From: Pedobacter duraquae
Lineage (GTDB): Bacteria; Bacteroidota; Bacteroidia; Sphingobacteriales; Sphingobacteriaceae
NCBI RefSeq assembly: GCF_004362245.1
Contig: NZ_SNWM01000001.1
Location: 992,001 to 1,056,000 of the forward strand
Direction of reading: 5' to 3'
DNA: 64,000 nt
The translations under genes and the position numbers were made by a program. The notes beneath the pieces were generated by a model. That model did not search any database, had not been told where the DNA came from, and saw nothing but the letters and a program-made list of their open reading frames with translations. Positions 9,883 through 18,918 of the stretch are shown piece after piece (positions within the stretch are counted from its first letter, which is position 1; each line of letters starts with the position of its first letter).

Positions 9883-11535
9883 CTATTTAGTATGAACAGC
9901 ATCATTGCCAGCATAATCCAGCCATTTAAAACTTGCCTGGTTATTTGATTCAGCACCTGAAGAAGTAGCATACAGTGCAAAGAGTGCACCTATAAAACCA
10001 CCAGCGGCTTGCGTACTCAAAATTTTTCCATCCAGGTGTTCTTTCAGCACCGTCCACTGGCCGGGTGATTCTGCATACAGAAAATTGTAAAGTCCACCCT
10101 GGGCTTCAATCTTAATCTGCAGCTTTTTAGCAGCAACAGGAGATTCGGTGATCAGGTCCATAGCTTTGGTTTTGGGATTACCAACGTAGAGCTGTACGAA
10201 CTGCTTGCCTTCTTTTTCAGACTTACAAAGGTAATAGAAGTGCGTTTCATTTTGGAAAATAAGCATACCGGCTTTTTCATTTTGCTGCCGTGCTTCAAAA
10301 GTCATCTCAGTGGTCGCACTACTGAACATGTGCTGCTGACGTTTGCCAATGAATGCCGGATTTCCCAATCCCATACATGTCTCAGGAAGGAGTTTCATTG
10401 TAAGTCCCCTGGATTTATCTAGTTTGTACCAGCTTGTATCGTTTGTGCGCAAAAATAATAAGGACTGATCCAGCTTTTTATCAAATGTGGTTCTGTAGGA
10501 GAAGTTACCGCTCTGCGGAGGTGCTGATTGTTTAACTTCCTTAAAGTTAGCAGTGTAACTGTATTGTACTTCTTTATGACCGGGGTTGATAATTGGCCAC
10601 TCATTTTTCCATTCCACAGGCGCAATAAATGTTTCCCTGCCCGTATTGTAGTAGTTCCCTTCGTAAGGCCTTACCGCTAAAAAGATCGCATAAGTTTTCC
10701 CGTCAGGTCCATCAACAAGCTCTGCATGTCCTGTAGAGGTTATCGGGTCTTTTCTGGCAGGATCCAGGTCACGTTGCGTAAGTATCGGGTTGTGCTCATA
10801 GGGCACATATGGTCCCATAGCTTTGTTACTTCTCAAAACTACCTGAGAATGGTTTACTGAGGTACCCCCTTCAGCGGCACACAGGTAATACCATTGTCCA
10901 CGTTTAAAAATATGCGGTCCTTCAATCCACACTGGTTTTTTACTCAGATCTACCCCACCATTCACCAATTGGGTTTCCGATCCGACCACCTTGAGTTTAA
11001 TGGGATCAAATTCTATTGTACGTATGGTACGATGGCCAGAATACAATGGTTTGTTGTCAGGCGCGTCACTATTGTAAACGATATAAGCTTTATCCTGATC
11101 AAAAAATAGCGATGGATCAATGCCGCGCACCTCAGGAAGCCAGACTGGATCACTCCATGGCCCAGCGGGATTTTTTGCTGTCATCACAAAATTCCCCTTC
11201 TTATCAATATTCGTGCAGGTCATGTAATAAATGCCTTTATTAAAGTTGATTGAAGGTGCAAAAAGGCCTCTGGAGGTTTGGTCACCAAAAAACGTCATCT
11301 GAGATGGGCGATCGATTACATTTCCTATCTGTTTCCAATTTTTCAAATCCTTGCTATGGAAGACAGGAATTCCTGGAAAATAGGCAAAGGTGGAGTTAAC
11401 GAGGTAGTAGTCGGTCCCCACCCGTGTTATACTTGGATCGGGGTAAAACCCGGATAAAATTGGGTTGGTAAATTTAATTTGTGACTGGCAGTAGCCTGCG
11501 TACAGGCCAATTAAGACTAAGATAATTTTTCTCAT
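9883..11535 (-). CDS. GH43 beta-xylosidase, two-domain type
   Basis: The frame opens at 11592, but the ATG at 11535 gives a proper signal peptide (MRKIILVLIGLYAGYCQSQ) and is preferred; the product is 550 residues. The propeller begins FTNPILSGFYPDPSITRVG, with the base Asp, followed by YYLVNSTFAYFPGIPVFHSKDLKNW. The middle Asp lies in VRGIDPSLFFDQDKAYIVYN and the acid Glu in VWIEGPHIFKRGQWYYL. Residues about 340-540 form the concanavalin-like C-terminal domain typical of xylan 1,4-beta-xylosidases (GH43_C2). It removes xylose from the ends of xylo-oligosaccharides in the periplasm. It sits between the sensor-regulator gene and the sugar symporter, all on the minus strand. Related enzymes may also act as alpha-L-arabinofuranosidases. 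Confidence 0.9.
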   Translation of the reverse strand: MRKIILVLIGLYAGYCQSQIKFTNPILSGFYPDPSITRVGTDYYLVNSTFAYFPGIPVFHSKDLKNWKQIGNVIDRPSQMTFFGDQTSRGLFAPSINFNKGIYYMTCTNIDKKGNFVMTAKNPAGPWSDPVWLPEVRGIDPSLFFDQDKAYIVYNSDAPDNKPLYSGHRTIRTIEFDPIKLKVVGSETQLVNGGVDLSKKPVWIEGPHIFKRGQWYYLCAAEGGTSVNHSQVVLRSNKAMGPYVPYEHNPILTQRDLDPARKDPITSTGHAELVDGPDGKTYAIFLAVRPYEGNYYNTGRETFIAPVEWKNEWPIINPGHKEVQYSYTANFKEVKQSAPPQSGNFSYRTTFDKKLDQSLLFLRTNDTSWYKLDKSRGLTMKLLPETCMGLGNPAFIGKRQQHMFSSATTEMTFEARQQNEKAGMLIFQNETHFYYLCKSEKEGKQFVQLYVGNPKTKAMDLITESPVAAKKLQIKIEAQGGLYNFLYAESPGQWTVLKEHLDGKILSTQAAGGFIGALFALYATSSGAESNNQASFKWLDYAGNDAVHTK

Positions 11536-11704
11536 AAATAATACATGTGATAGGCATGCTTTCGCACGGAATTCCATCCTATCTAGGTTCATACATTTTA
11601 ATTTGTCTTATCAAAACTAGCAGATAGTAGCGTACCCAGATAGACCGTTTGTTCAATAATAGGCTTAGGATGTTTGTTTAGTTATGAAATACGTAAGAAA
11701 TCGA

Positions 11705-14700
11705 CTACACGCGCTCCCTTTTAAGTTTCCTGTGCGCGGTAATATATTCTGACGGAAGCATATTAAATTCGATCTTAAATAGTTTTGAAAAATAGCTTGG
11801 TGTCCCGAATCCGGTCATGTAGGCGATCTGCGCTACGTTATAATCACTTTTTTCCAGCAGTTCTATGGCTCTCTTTAATTTAACAGAACGGATGTACTCA
11901 ATCGGGGTAAGGCCGGTATATTCTATCACTTTATGATATAGGGATCCCCGGCTCATGTAGACATGCTTACTCAGCTCTTCCACAGACAGCTCCGGATTGT
12001 TGAGATTTTCGTCCACATATTTAACAATTTTATTCATCAGCCTTTCTTCACTTGTTTCAATTTCCAGCTCCTTCGGAATTACCTGAACCTGCTTGGCATA
12101 GGTATCTTTTACAGAACGTTTAAATTGCAATAGATTCTCAATTTTTGCCTGGAGAATGCTAAAGTTAAAAGGTTTATTCAGATAGTCGTTAGCACCAGAT
12201 TTAAGACCTTTAATCTGGTTCTCTTCACCATTAATGGCCGTCAGCAGAATCACAGGAATATGACTTGTTCGCTTATCTGACTTTATTTTCTGACTCAGTT
12301 CAATGCCGCTCATTTCAGGCATACTAATGTCACTCACCACCAGTTGGGGGTGTCCGGAGAGTGTTTTTTGCCAGCCCTCCTTACCATTGGCTGCTTCAAT
12401 AATGTGATAAAAAGGCTGCAATGTTTCCCTTAAGTGAAATCTGAACTCGTCATTATCTTCTACTAAGAGTACTGTTGCAACTTTTTCTTCAGACGACGAT
12501 GTGATCTGGTATTGCTCGGTATCTAATTCAACTGATTTTTCGGGTTTAGCTTCATCCTGATTCACATCCAATGTCCTTTGCATGGGCACAAAATCAACGG
12601 GTATAGACACTACAAATTTGCTTCCCTTTCCAAGTTCACTTTCCAGGCTGAGTTCACCTCCGTGGAGTTCCACAAATTCCTTGACTATTGACAAGCCGAT
12701 TCCACTACCCTGATTCAGTATTGCACTCACATTGTTATCCATAAAGAAACGGTCAAACACCTTGTCCTGACTCTCGGGCGCTATACCTATCCCTGTGTCT
12801 GATACCGATATTTCAATTAAGGGTCGAGGCTGTCCGCTTACTGTTCGCAAAGCCATGTTGAGGCTTACTGCACCACCCTCTTTTGTGAATTTAAATGCGT
12901 TGGATAGCAGATTGAAGATAATTCGTTCCATTTTGTCCTGGTCAAAAAAGGTGGTGAATGTTGACAGGTCACTTGTTACGCAGAGCGATATCTTTTTCCG
13001 GTCAGAGAGATCCTGAAAGGCTTCTGCAGCTTCGCTGATAAAAGCAATAAGGTCGGCCTTGTTGAGGTTCAGCTTAAGCTCATGTTCTTCCATCTTACGG
13101 AAGTCGAGCAGCTGATTAACAAGGTTGAGCAATCTTCTGGCATTTCTCCTGATCATCTTTACCTGACCAGCCACTGATTGTTCCTGTTTTACCGAGAGCA
13201 ACTTATCAACAGGAGCCAGAATGAGCGCAATCGGCGTTCTAAACTCATGACTTAAGTTAGTCAGGAATTTAATTTTCTGAATGTCCAGTGCATGCGCACG
13301 TTCGGCATCCCTTTTTTGTTGCAGTACCCTTTCTTGTGCATTAATCTGTGCCTGCTCAAGTGCAAGTTCACGTTTGATACGTTGAATACCGCGATGCCTG
13401 ATTGCAAGAAGCGACGCGCCAATCAGTGCGATATAAAAAACATAAGCATAGGTGGTACGCCATAGTGGAGGCTGGATATGCACTTTTATGGAGGTGATTT
13501 TATCACTCCATGTGCCTTCGTTATTACTTGCACGCACCTGAAATATGTAATCTCCAGGATCCAAATTTGTGTAGTAAGCCGTTTTTTCCCTGCCCACTTC
13601 GTTCCAGTCTTTTTCCAAACCTACCAATCGATAAGCATAATGATTTTGCTGTGGGGCGGTGTAGTTAAGTGCAACATAACTGATGGAGAAATTCTGTCCA
13701 TAGCTCAATTTTATTTCTTGAGCAAAACCAATTTGTTCTGCTATCGGTGATTTTGCCCCCGGGAGCACAATGGTATTGGCAACCTTTAACTCGGTCAACA
13801 ATACACCAGGTACAATGCCATTAGAAGGTAAAGTGAGGGGATCAAAGTAGTTAAAGCCATCCTGGCCGCCAAAATAGAGCTCACCATCGGAGGTTTTTAT
13901 TCCGGAGCCTAAAATAAACGGACTATCCTGCACACCGTTAGGGCGACCGAAATTTTTGATCTTTCTGGTTGCCGGATTAAGTGCGCTTATGCCCTTATCA
14001 GTGCTAAACCAGATCAATCCATCTTTACCTTCAAGAATTTTGTAGACAATCCCATTTGGGAGTCCGTTCGTTTCATTAAAATTGACAAACTTACCTGTTT
14101 TACGATTAAAAAGATCAAGTCCACCCCCATCAGTGCCTGCCCATAGGTTGCCTTTGCTATCGTTCAGCAGACTTAATACCACATCGTTTGACAAGCCGCT
14201 ATTTCGCTTTGTATACGACCTGAACTTTCCGGTATTACGTTGAAAAACAGCAATTCCGGTTCCGCTCGAAGCCAGCCAGATATCTCCATTGGCATCTTCT
14301 GCAATCGCACGCATAAAGCCGTTACTCGGAAGCAGCATTGGGGCAATCTGATGCGTGCCATAACGGGTAAATTTATCGCTTTTGTAGTCGTACACATTAA
14401 CACCGTTGCCATTTGTCCCAATCCATATTAGACCCTTGCTATCTTCCTTGACAAAGAATATATCATTTTGGCTTAAATCAGTAGGAGACGATCCAGCAAG
14501 ATATTGCCGATAACTTCTGTTTTTAAAATTGTACTTAAAAAGGCCGTTTCGGTAGGTGCCAACCCAGAGCTCATCATGCGAGTCTAATTCCAGTGCAAGT
14601 ATGGATATCGGATTTTTCGACAAATCGATTTTGCTTCTTATGCCGAGATGCTCGAAAATTCCTGTATTCCGATTAAACAGATGAAGTCCCCCGCCATCGG

Positions 14701-15853
14701 TACCTACAAATATTTTCTTTTTCGACAATTCAGCAAAAGAGGTAACTATTGGGGAGGATAGTCCCTGGGGATCAAAAGGGCTGCTGCGTTTCAGATTGAA
14801 CAAAGCCAGATTAGGATCAAGCTTATTTACACCGCCCTGATAAGTTCCAAGCCAGATGATGCCATTTCTGCCCATACAAATGCTTCTTACAGATTTATCA
14901 CTGAGTCCGAATGCCTGGCGACTATCTGGACGGATGGTCGTAAATGTTTCAGTGCGCGTATTGAATACACTGACCCCATCCTCCGTTCCCAGCCATATCT
15001 TACCATCTTTTTGTCTGCTTGCCGCATAAATAATATCATCTGAGCGCATGGCATCATCTGCCCGCAAAAAGGATTTGAAGTGCTTGCCATCACCGAGTAA
15101 CATATTCAAGCCATTGTTGGTACCGAAGAATATCCGACCTTTTTCATCTCTGATGCTTGATCCAATGTAATTGTTGCTTAGACTTGATGGATCACCTGTG
15201 TGATGTGTAAACTTTTCAGTAACGTGGGTATTGAGATCTAGTAACAATAGCCCCATACTTGTACCAATCCACATTTTATTGTTATCTTCAATAAAAGAAA
15301 CTACGCTGGATCCATTGCCCATTAAGGCGTTGATTCCCTCATTTCTCACCTCGTATGTTTTTGTATTGATGATCCGGTAGCCACCAAAAGTACCTACCCA
15401 GATATTTCCTTTCTTATCCTGATAAAGCGTTAAAACATTAAAGTCAACATTACGGTTTGGAATCCCGTTCCCTACAAATGAAATAAACGTATTTTGTTTG
15501 GGATCATAATATAACAATCCTCCGCCGTTTGTACCTACCCAAAGTCGCCCGTTGCGATCTTCCAGCAGTGCGGAAATCTTATTGGAAGAAATACTAGTAC
15601 TGTCGTTGCTTTTATTGGTGTAGACTGTAAAGTTGGTGCCATCGAACTTATTAAGTCCGTCACTTGTACCAAACCAGACCAGTCCATTGTGATCTTGCAG
15701 AATCGTATTTACAGCATTGGAAGACATGCCGTTTTTGGTATTGAGGTTAATGAAGTTAAGATCGTTCTGCCCTTTTGCCAGTTGAAATGTTAATGTTGAT
15801 ATCAACACTACAAAAAATAGTCTTGTACAAAGGCTTGAGATTTTTTCTATCAT
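11705..15853 (-). CDS. Hybrid two-component system sensor/regulator (HTCS) with AraC output
   Basis: The frame opens at 15925; the ATG at 15853 is preferred because it starts a clean signal peptide (MIEKISSLCTRLFFVVLIST, then LAKGQ). The product is about 1380 residues. Order: two periplasmic seven-bladed Reg_prop propellers with repeated WVGTNGGGL/IWFGT motifs (to about residue 700), a Y_Y_Y domain (YRLVGLEKDWNEVG), one membrane helix (TTYAYVFYIALIGASLLAI), a short coiled linker, HisKA (LTNLSHEFRTPIALILAP, phospho-His), HATPase_c (DTGIGIAP and GSGIGLSIV), a receiver (LVVSDISMPEMSG, phospho-Asp) and a C-terminal AraC helix-turn-helix. HTCS proteins bind an oligosaccharide outside the inner membrane and switch on their own locus. 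Given the neighbours, the signal is probably a xylo- or arabinoxylo-oligosaccharide, and the targets the xus-like operon and flanking GH genes. Confidence 0.95.
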   Translation of the reverse strand: MIEKISSLCTRLFFVVLISTLTFQLAKGQNDLNFINLNTKNGMSSNAVNTILQDHNGLVWFGTSDGLNKFDGTNFTVYTNKSNDSTSISSNKISALLEDRNGRLWVGTNGGGLLYYDPKQNTFISFVGNGIPNRNVDFNVLTLYQDKKGNIWVGTFGGYRIINTKTYEVRNEGINALMGNGSSVVSFIEDNNKMWIGTSMGLLLLDLNTHVTEKFTHHTGDPSSLSNNYIGSSIRDEKGRIFFGTNNGLNMLLGDGKHFKSFLRADDAMRSDDIIYAASRQKDGKIWLGTEDGVSVFNTRTETFTTIRPDSRQAFGLSDKSVRSICMGRNGIIWLGTYQGGVNKLDPNLALFNLKRSSPFDPQGLSSPIVTSFAELSKKKIFVGTDGGGLHLFNRNTGIFEHLGIRSKIDLSKNPISILALELDSHDELWVGTYRNGLFKYNFKNRSYRQYLAGSSPTDLSQNDIFFVKEDSKGLIWIGTNGNGVNVYDYKSDKFTRYGTHQIAPMLLPSNGFMRAIAEDANGDIWLASSGTGIAVFQRNTGKFRSYTKRNSGLSNDVVLSLLNDSKGNLWAGTDGGGLDLFNRKTGKFVNFNETNGLPNGIVYKILEGKDGLIWFSTDKGISALNPATRKIKNFGRPNGVQDSPFILGSGIKTSDGELYFGGQDGFNYFDPLTLPSNGIVPGVLLTELKVANTIVLPGAKSPIAEQIGFAQEIKLSYGQNFSISYVALNYTAPQQNHYAYRLVGLEKDWNEVGREKTAYYTNLDPGDYIFQVRASNNEGTWSDKITSIKVHIQPPLWRTTYAYVFYIALIGASLLAIRHRGIQRIKRELALEQAQINAQERVLQQKRDAERAHALDIQKIKFLTNLSHEFRTPIALILAPVDKLLSVKQEQSVAGQVKMIRRNARRLLNLVNQLLDFRKMEEHELKLNLNKADLIAFISEAAEAFQDLSDRKKISLCVTSDLSTFTTFFDQDKMERIIFNLLSNAFKFTKEGGAVSLNMALRTVSGQPRPLIEISVSDTGIGIAPESQDKVFDRFFMDNNVSAILNQGSGIGLSIVKEFVELHGGELSLESELGKGSKFVVSIPVDFVPMQRTLDVNQDEAKPEKSVELDTEQYQITSSSEEKVATVLLVEDNDEFRFHLRETLQPFYHIIEAANGKEGWQKTLSGHPQLVVSDISMPEMSGIELSQKIKSDKRTSHIPVILLTAINGEENQIKGLKSGANDYLNKPFNFSILQAKIENLLQFKRSVKDTYAKQVQVIPKELEIETSEERLMNKIVKYVDENLNNPELSVEELSKHVYMSRGSLYHKVIEYTGLTPIEYIRSVKLKRAIELLEKSDYNVAQIAYMTGFGTPSYFSKLFKIEFNMLPSEYITAHRKLKRERV

Positions 15854-16126
15854 AGCGACACCCGTTTTGCGCAGCCTGAAAAGAACTAACGGATTAAGCA
15901 TCCGAAACACGTTCGATTGAGGCATTACAGTTTTTATATTTGGTTAGGTGTAAATATAGACAATCGACTATATTTACTGCATGAATTGGGTATACTAACG
16001 AATGGCCATTGGCATAAGTTACAACCCAACAATACACTCCTCAAAGTTGTAAAAGTTTGCTAATCAGTGCTAACAGATTTCAGTAAAAAGATAACAGAAA
16101 TGTTCAGCTTTGTAACAATCCCATAG

Positions 16127-16158
16127 TAAAAAAGGAGCCACCGTAAACGGCAGCTCCT
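16127..16158 (-). terminator. Rho-independent terminator of the xylan operon
   Basis: Read on the minus strand, AGGAGC-tg-CCG pairs with CGG-tg-GCTCCT around a TTTA loop, followed at once by TTTTTT. It lies just after the GH10 stop, ends the SusC-to-GH10 operon and separates it from the sensor gene. Confidence 0.8.
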
Positions 16159-16181
16159 AAACATGCATATTCAACCAAATT

Positions 16182-17867
16182 TTACTTGTTTTTCAAACCG
16201 TCTGCTACGCCAACATAAGCCGGCTTACGGATCAGTGATTCCGACCATAAACCGATAGGTTCTCCTGCTCTCCAGCTTGAGCCTTCAGGGCTATCCTGAG
16301 GCGACCAAATTGTGATTCCGTAACGTTGTGCAGCAGGAATCAACTCAAAGTATTTTTTGATCACATACTTGTACATGTCGGCCTGTAAGGCATATTGCTG
16401 AGCAGTAGCCTGTGCCGTCTTAATATTCCCTGCAAAGCCCATATCCAATTCCGATATTTTAATCTGCTTACCTGTTGCAGCCAGTAAGACCAGCATTTCA
16501 TCAATTTTTGATTTATCTGACGTAGCAACGATATGCATCTGCGTACCGATACCATCTATCTTCGCCCCGCGCTCCTCAAGATATTTGACATATGCGATAA
16601 GTCCTTTACACTTGTCGATGTTGGACTCCAGATTATAATCGTTGATAAAGTGAAGATCAGTAGCGTTGCCGTACTGTCTGGCCAACTGAAATGCTTTTAA
16701 CGCATAATCTTTACCCAGGTAATCCTGCCAGTAAAACTCATCCGCAGGAATGTTTGTCCGTCCTGCAGCAGTTTTAAGTTCATAAGGTTTAGCATCGTCC
16801 ATTGGTTCATTAACCACGTCCCAGGCTTTAACGTAATCTTTTGATGTTGTGACGATCCCGTTGATCCACTTATCAAGCGCATTTGTCAAAAGCGTTTTCT
16901 TCTGTTCGGCTGTTTTCTCTACAATGGTAGTTCCGCCATTGGGATTATATTTCTTTAAGGTGATGTTATCGAAGTAGTAGTTTGTCGCAGTTTTACCAAG
17001 ATTGAATGCAATAGTGCCACTTGTAGCCATCTCTGCTGTAATAGTAACTTCTTTGGTGTACGTTGTCCAGGTGGGTGTTGAAGAAATTGTACCGAAAAAT
17101 TCATAATGTTTGTAGGCCCCTGGCGTAACGTGCGCCTGTGTAGAATAAGAAGCCGCAGCGTCAGATCGTACATTCATTTTGAGTTCATATTTCTCCCCTA
17201 ACACTACCGCTGGAAATGACAGAAATAGCTGTGCATCATAATCGTTGGTACGAACAGCCGCATTGTTAATCTTGAGTGCCCTTCCCGTATTGTTAAAACC
17301 TTCGCCTGCCTGTGTAAAAGACGTTACTGCATTCGTATTTGTTTGGTAATTAGTAGCGGTTGCCGACTCAAAATCAGCACCAGTAACCAGATCCCAGGTT
17401 GGGCCTCCCGTTGAGGGAGTAACAATGGGTGCAATCAACCCTTTAAGGTAATTCGCGTTTTGATTTGAATGCCAGATCAAGGTGTGCCCAAATACGGACA
17501 TTCCAGCCTTCGAAGCAGCTTCAAGTAAACTTTTAACATTTGTTAGCGCTAAGCTGCCATCCGCCTGCACCACCGCTCCATGTTTCATTTCGTAGCCCAG
17601 GGTGATCTCATCAAAATTACTGTTGGCAAGTCTATACAACACACCTTTAGACAGATAAGGTTGCAGGCCGATACCTGCGCCGAGTTTAAACTTTGGGTTT
17701 GCTGTTCTATCGATATAAGTTTTTAGAGGTTGGTAACCGTCAATTAACTCCTGTGAGCCAAAACTTGCCGGTTTGTTAACTGTGTATTCGAGCGACTCAT
17801 ATTTTTGGCAGGAAGCAACTGCCATGGTTGTAATGATGCCAATCGCTAATTTATATAGTGGTTTCAT
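16182..17867 (-). CDS. GH10 endo-1,4-beta-xylanase lipoprotein with inserted CBM
   Basis: This 561-residue lipoprotein carries the lipobox MAVASC (Cys20) and is probably surface-exposed. The GH10 barrel is split. Its first part (about 40-150) contains VFGHTLIWHSN. A beta-sandwich insert of about 155 residues follows (about 155-310, starting GADFESATATNYQ), resembling CBM4/CBM22-type xylan-binding modules. The barrel then resumes with AWDVVNEP (acid/base E354) and IKISELDMG (nucleophile E473). Xylanases with CBMs inserted in the barrel are known from xylan loci of Bacteroides and Prevotella, where they make the first surface cuts. It is the last gene of the six-gene operon, 27 bp after the surface-binding protein gene, with a terminator directly downstream. 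Confidence 0.94.
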   Translation of the reverse strand: MKPLYKLAIGIITTMAVASCQKYESLEYTVNKPASFGSQELIDGYQPLKTYIDRTANPKFKLGAGIGLQPYLSKGVLYRLANSNFDEITLGYEMKHGAVVQADGSLALTNVKSLLEAASKAGMSVFGHTLIWHSNQNANYLKGLIAPIVTPSTGGPTWDLVTGADFESATATNYQTNTNAVTSFTQAGEGFNNTGRALKINNAAVRTNDYDAQLFLSFPAVVLGEKYELKMNVRSDAAASYSTQAHVTPGAYKHYEFFGTISSTPTWTTYTKEVTITAEMATSGTIAFNLGKTATNYYFDNITLKKYNPNGGTTIVEKTAEQKKTLLTNALDKWINGIVTTSKDYVKAWDVVNEPMDDAKPYELKTAAGRTNIPADEFYWQDYLGKDYALKAFQLARQYGNATDLHFINDYNLESNIDKCKGLIAYVKYLEERGAKIDGIGTQMHIVATSDKSKIDEMLVLLAATGKQIKISELDMGFAGNIKTAQATAQQYALQADMYKYVIKKYFELIPAAQRYGITIWSPQDSPEGSSWRAGEPIGLWSESLIRKPAYVGVADGLKNK

Positions 17868-17894
17868 ATTTCTCGATTTTTAGATTTCTGTCCT

Positions 17895-18866
17895 TTATTT
17901 GACCGGCGTAAATGTCTCCGCCTTAACTCCGCGATCGCGCATAACGAGGGTATCCAGTGCAGAAACCGTCCTATCACTCAGGTCAACCTGATAGTTGAGA
18001 TAGAGTGCATCACGATCAGTATTCCCCCAGCTATTCTTTTCACCCCGCTTAACAAATTTACCAGTTCCTGAAGCAGTAAACGTTGCATCAGCAGCTGCGA
18101 TGGTACAATTTCCATTCGCATCGAAGGTCAATAATAACGTCCGGTTGATATTTGTCCCATTTGCGCCTTTAAAAGTTACAGGAAACTCGGTCTGAGTCAA
18201 GGACCGTGTATTCAGTTTATTGACTTCATCTTTCTCAACGTATTGCATATGGCGCACAACTGTCTGGTTCAATGCCGAATTACCATTTTTACCTACGAAT
18301 ACGTCCTTTCCACGTCTCAGATAAAAGCCCTGCCATTGGTTGATATATCTCACTGCATAGAGCGTATATTTTTTACCTTCCAATATGGTCTTTCCCTGAT
18401 TGACACTATTCATGGTTACCGGAATGACATAAGTAGTATTCACAGATAATGGATCTGCAAAAAAGGCATCAGTTAGCTGAACCTCTACTCCACCAATCAG
18501 GCTACCTTTAGGTATCACAATTTGATTGGATGCAAGCTTGTAGTAGTTTGCAGGCATAGGTTTTACAGTTCCGCTGTAGGGAGACGAAAAGCTCAGGCCT
18601 TGTGTTAATGAATTATCGACAGTAACACCAACAGTGATGTCTTTTCCGTTATCATATACACCGGCAGTGGTAGCCATGATCTGAAGTTTATGTTGATTAT
18701 CCAGGGAAGTATCAAAAATATCCTCACCCAGGGTTATCGTCCTTATCGGACTCTGATAGGCGAAATACACGGTTTGTACGTCATTATCCGGAAAGTACCA
18801 TTTATCATTCTTACAGGAGCTTAGTGCCAATAGCAGCCCTAGAAGTATATTAAGTTTAATTTTCAT
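17895..18866 (-). CDS. Surface glycan-binding lipoprotein (DUF1735 type, XusE-like)
   Basis: The frame extends to 18950 into the SusD gene. The ATG at 18866 is chosen because it starts a lipoprotein signal (MKIKLNILLGLLLALSSCKN, Cys18) and leaves a 52-bp gap. The 323-residue product has an N-terminal BT_3987/DUF1735-like region (YFAYQSPIRTITLGEDIFDTSLDN, later IPVTMNSVNQGKTI) and a C-terminal beta-rich half. No catalytic motif is seen. In xylan loci of Prevotella and Bacteroides the equivalent position, between the second SusD and the GH10 gene, holds xusE, a surface protein that helps capture xylan. That role is inferred from position and the DUF1735 resemblance. Confidence 0.78.
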   Translation of the reverse strand: MKIKLNILLGLLLALSSCKNDKWYFPDNDVQTVYFAYQSPIRTITLGEDIFDTSLDNQHKLQIMATTAGVYDNGKDITVGVTVDNSLTQGLSFSSPYSGTVKPMPANYYKLASNQIVIPKGSLIGGVEVQLTDAFFADPLSVNTTYVIPVTMNSVNQGKTILEGKKYTLYAVRYINQWQGFYLRRGKDVFVGKNGNSALNQTVVRHMQYVEKDEVNKLNTRSLTQTEFPVTFKGANGTNINRTLLLTFDANGNCTIAAADATFTASGTGKFVKRGEKNSWGNTDRDALYLNYQVDLSDRTVSALDTLVMRDRGVKAETFTPVK

Positions 18867-18918
18867 GTTGGTATATCTATGAGTCATCGGTTTTATGGGT
18901 GTTTGTATATTAGAGTAC

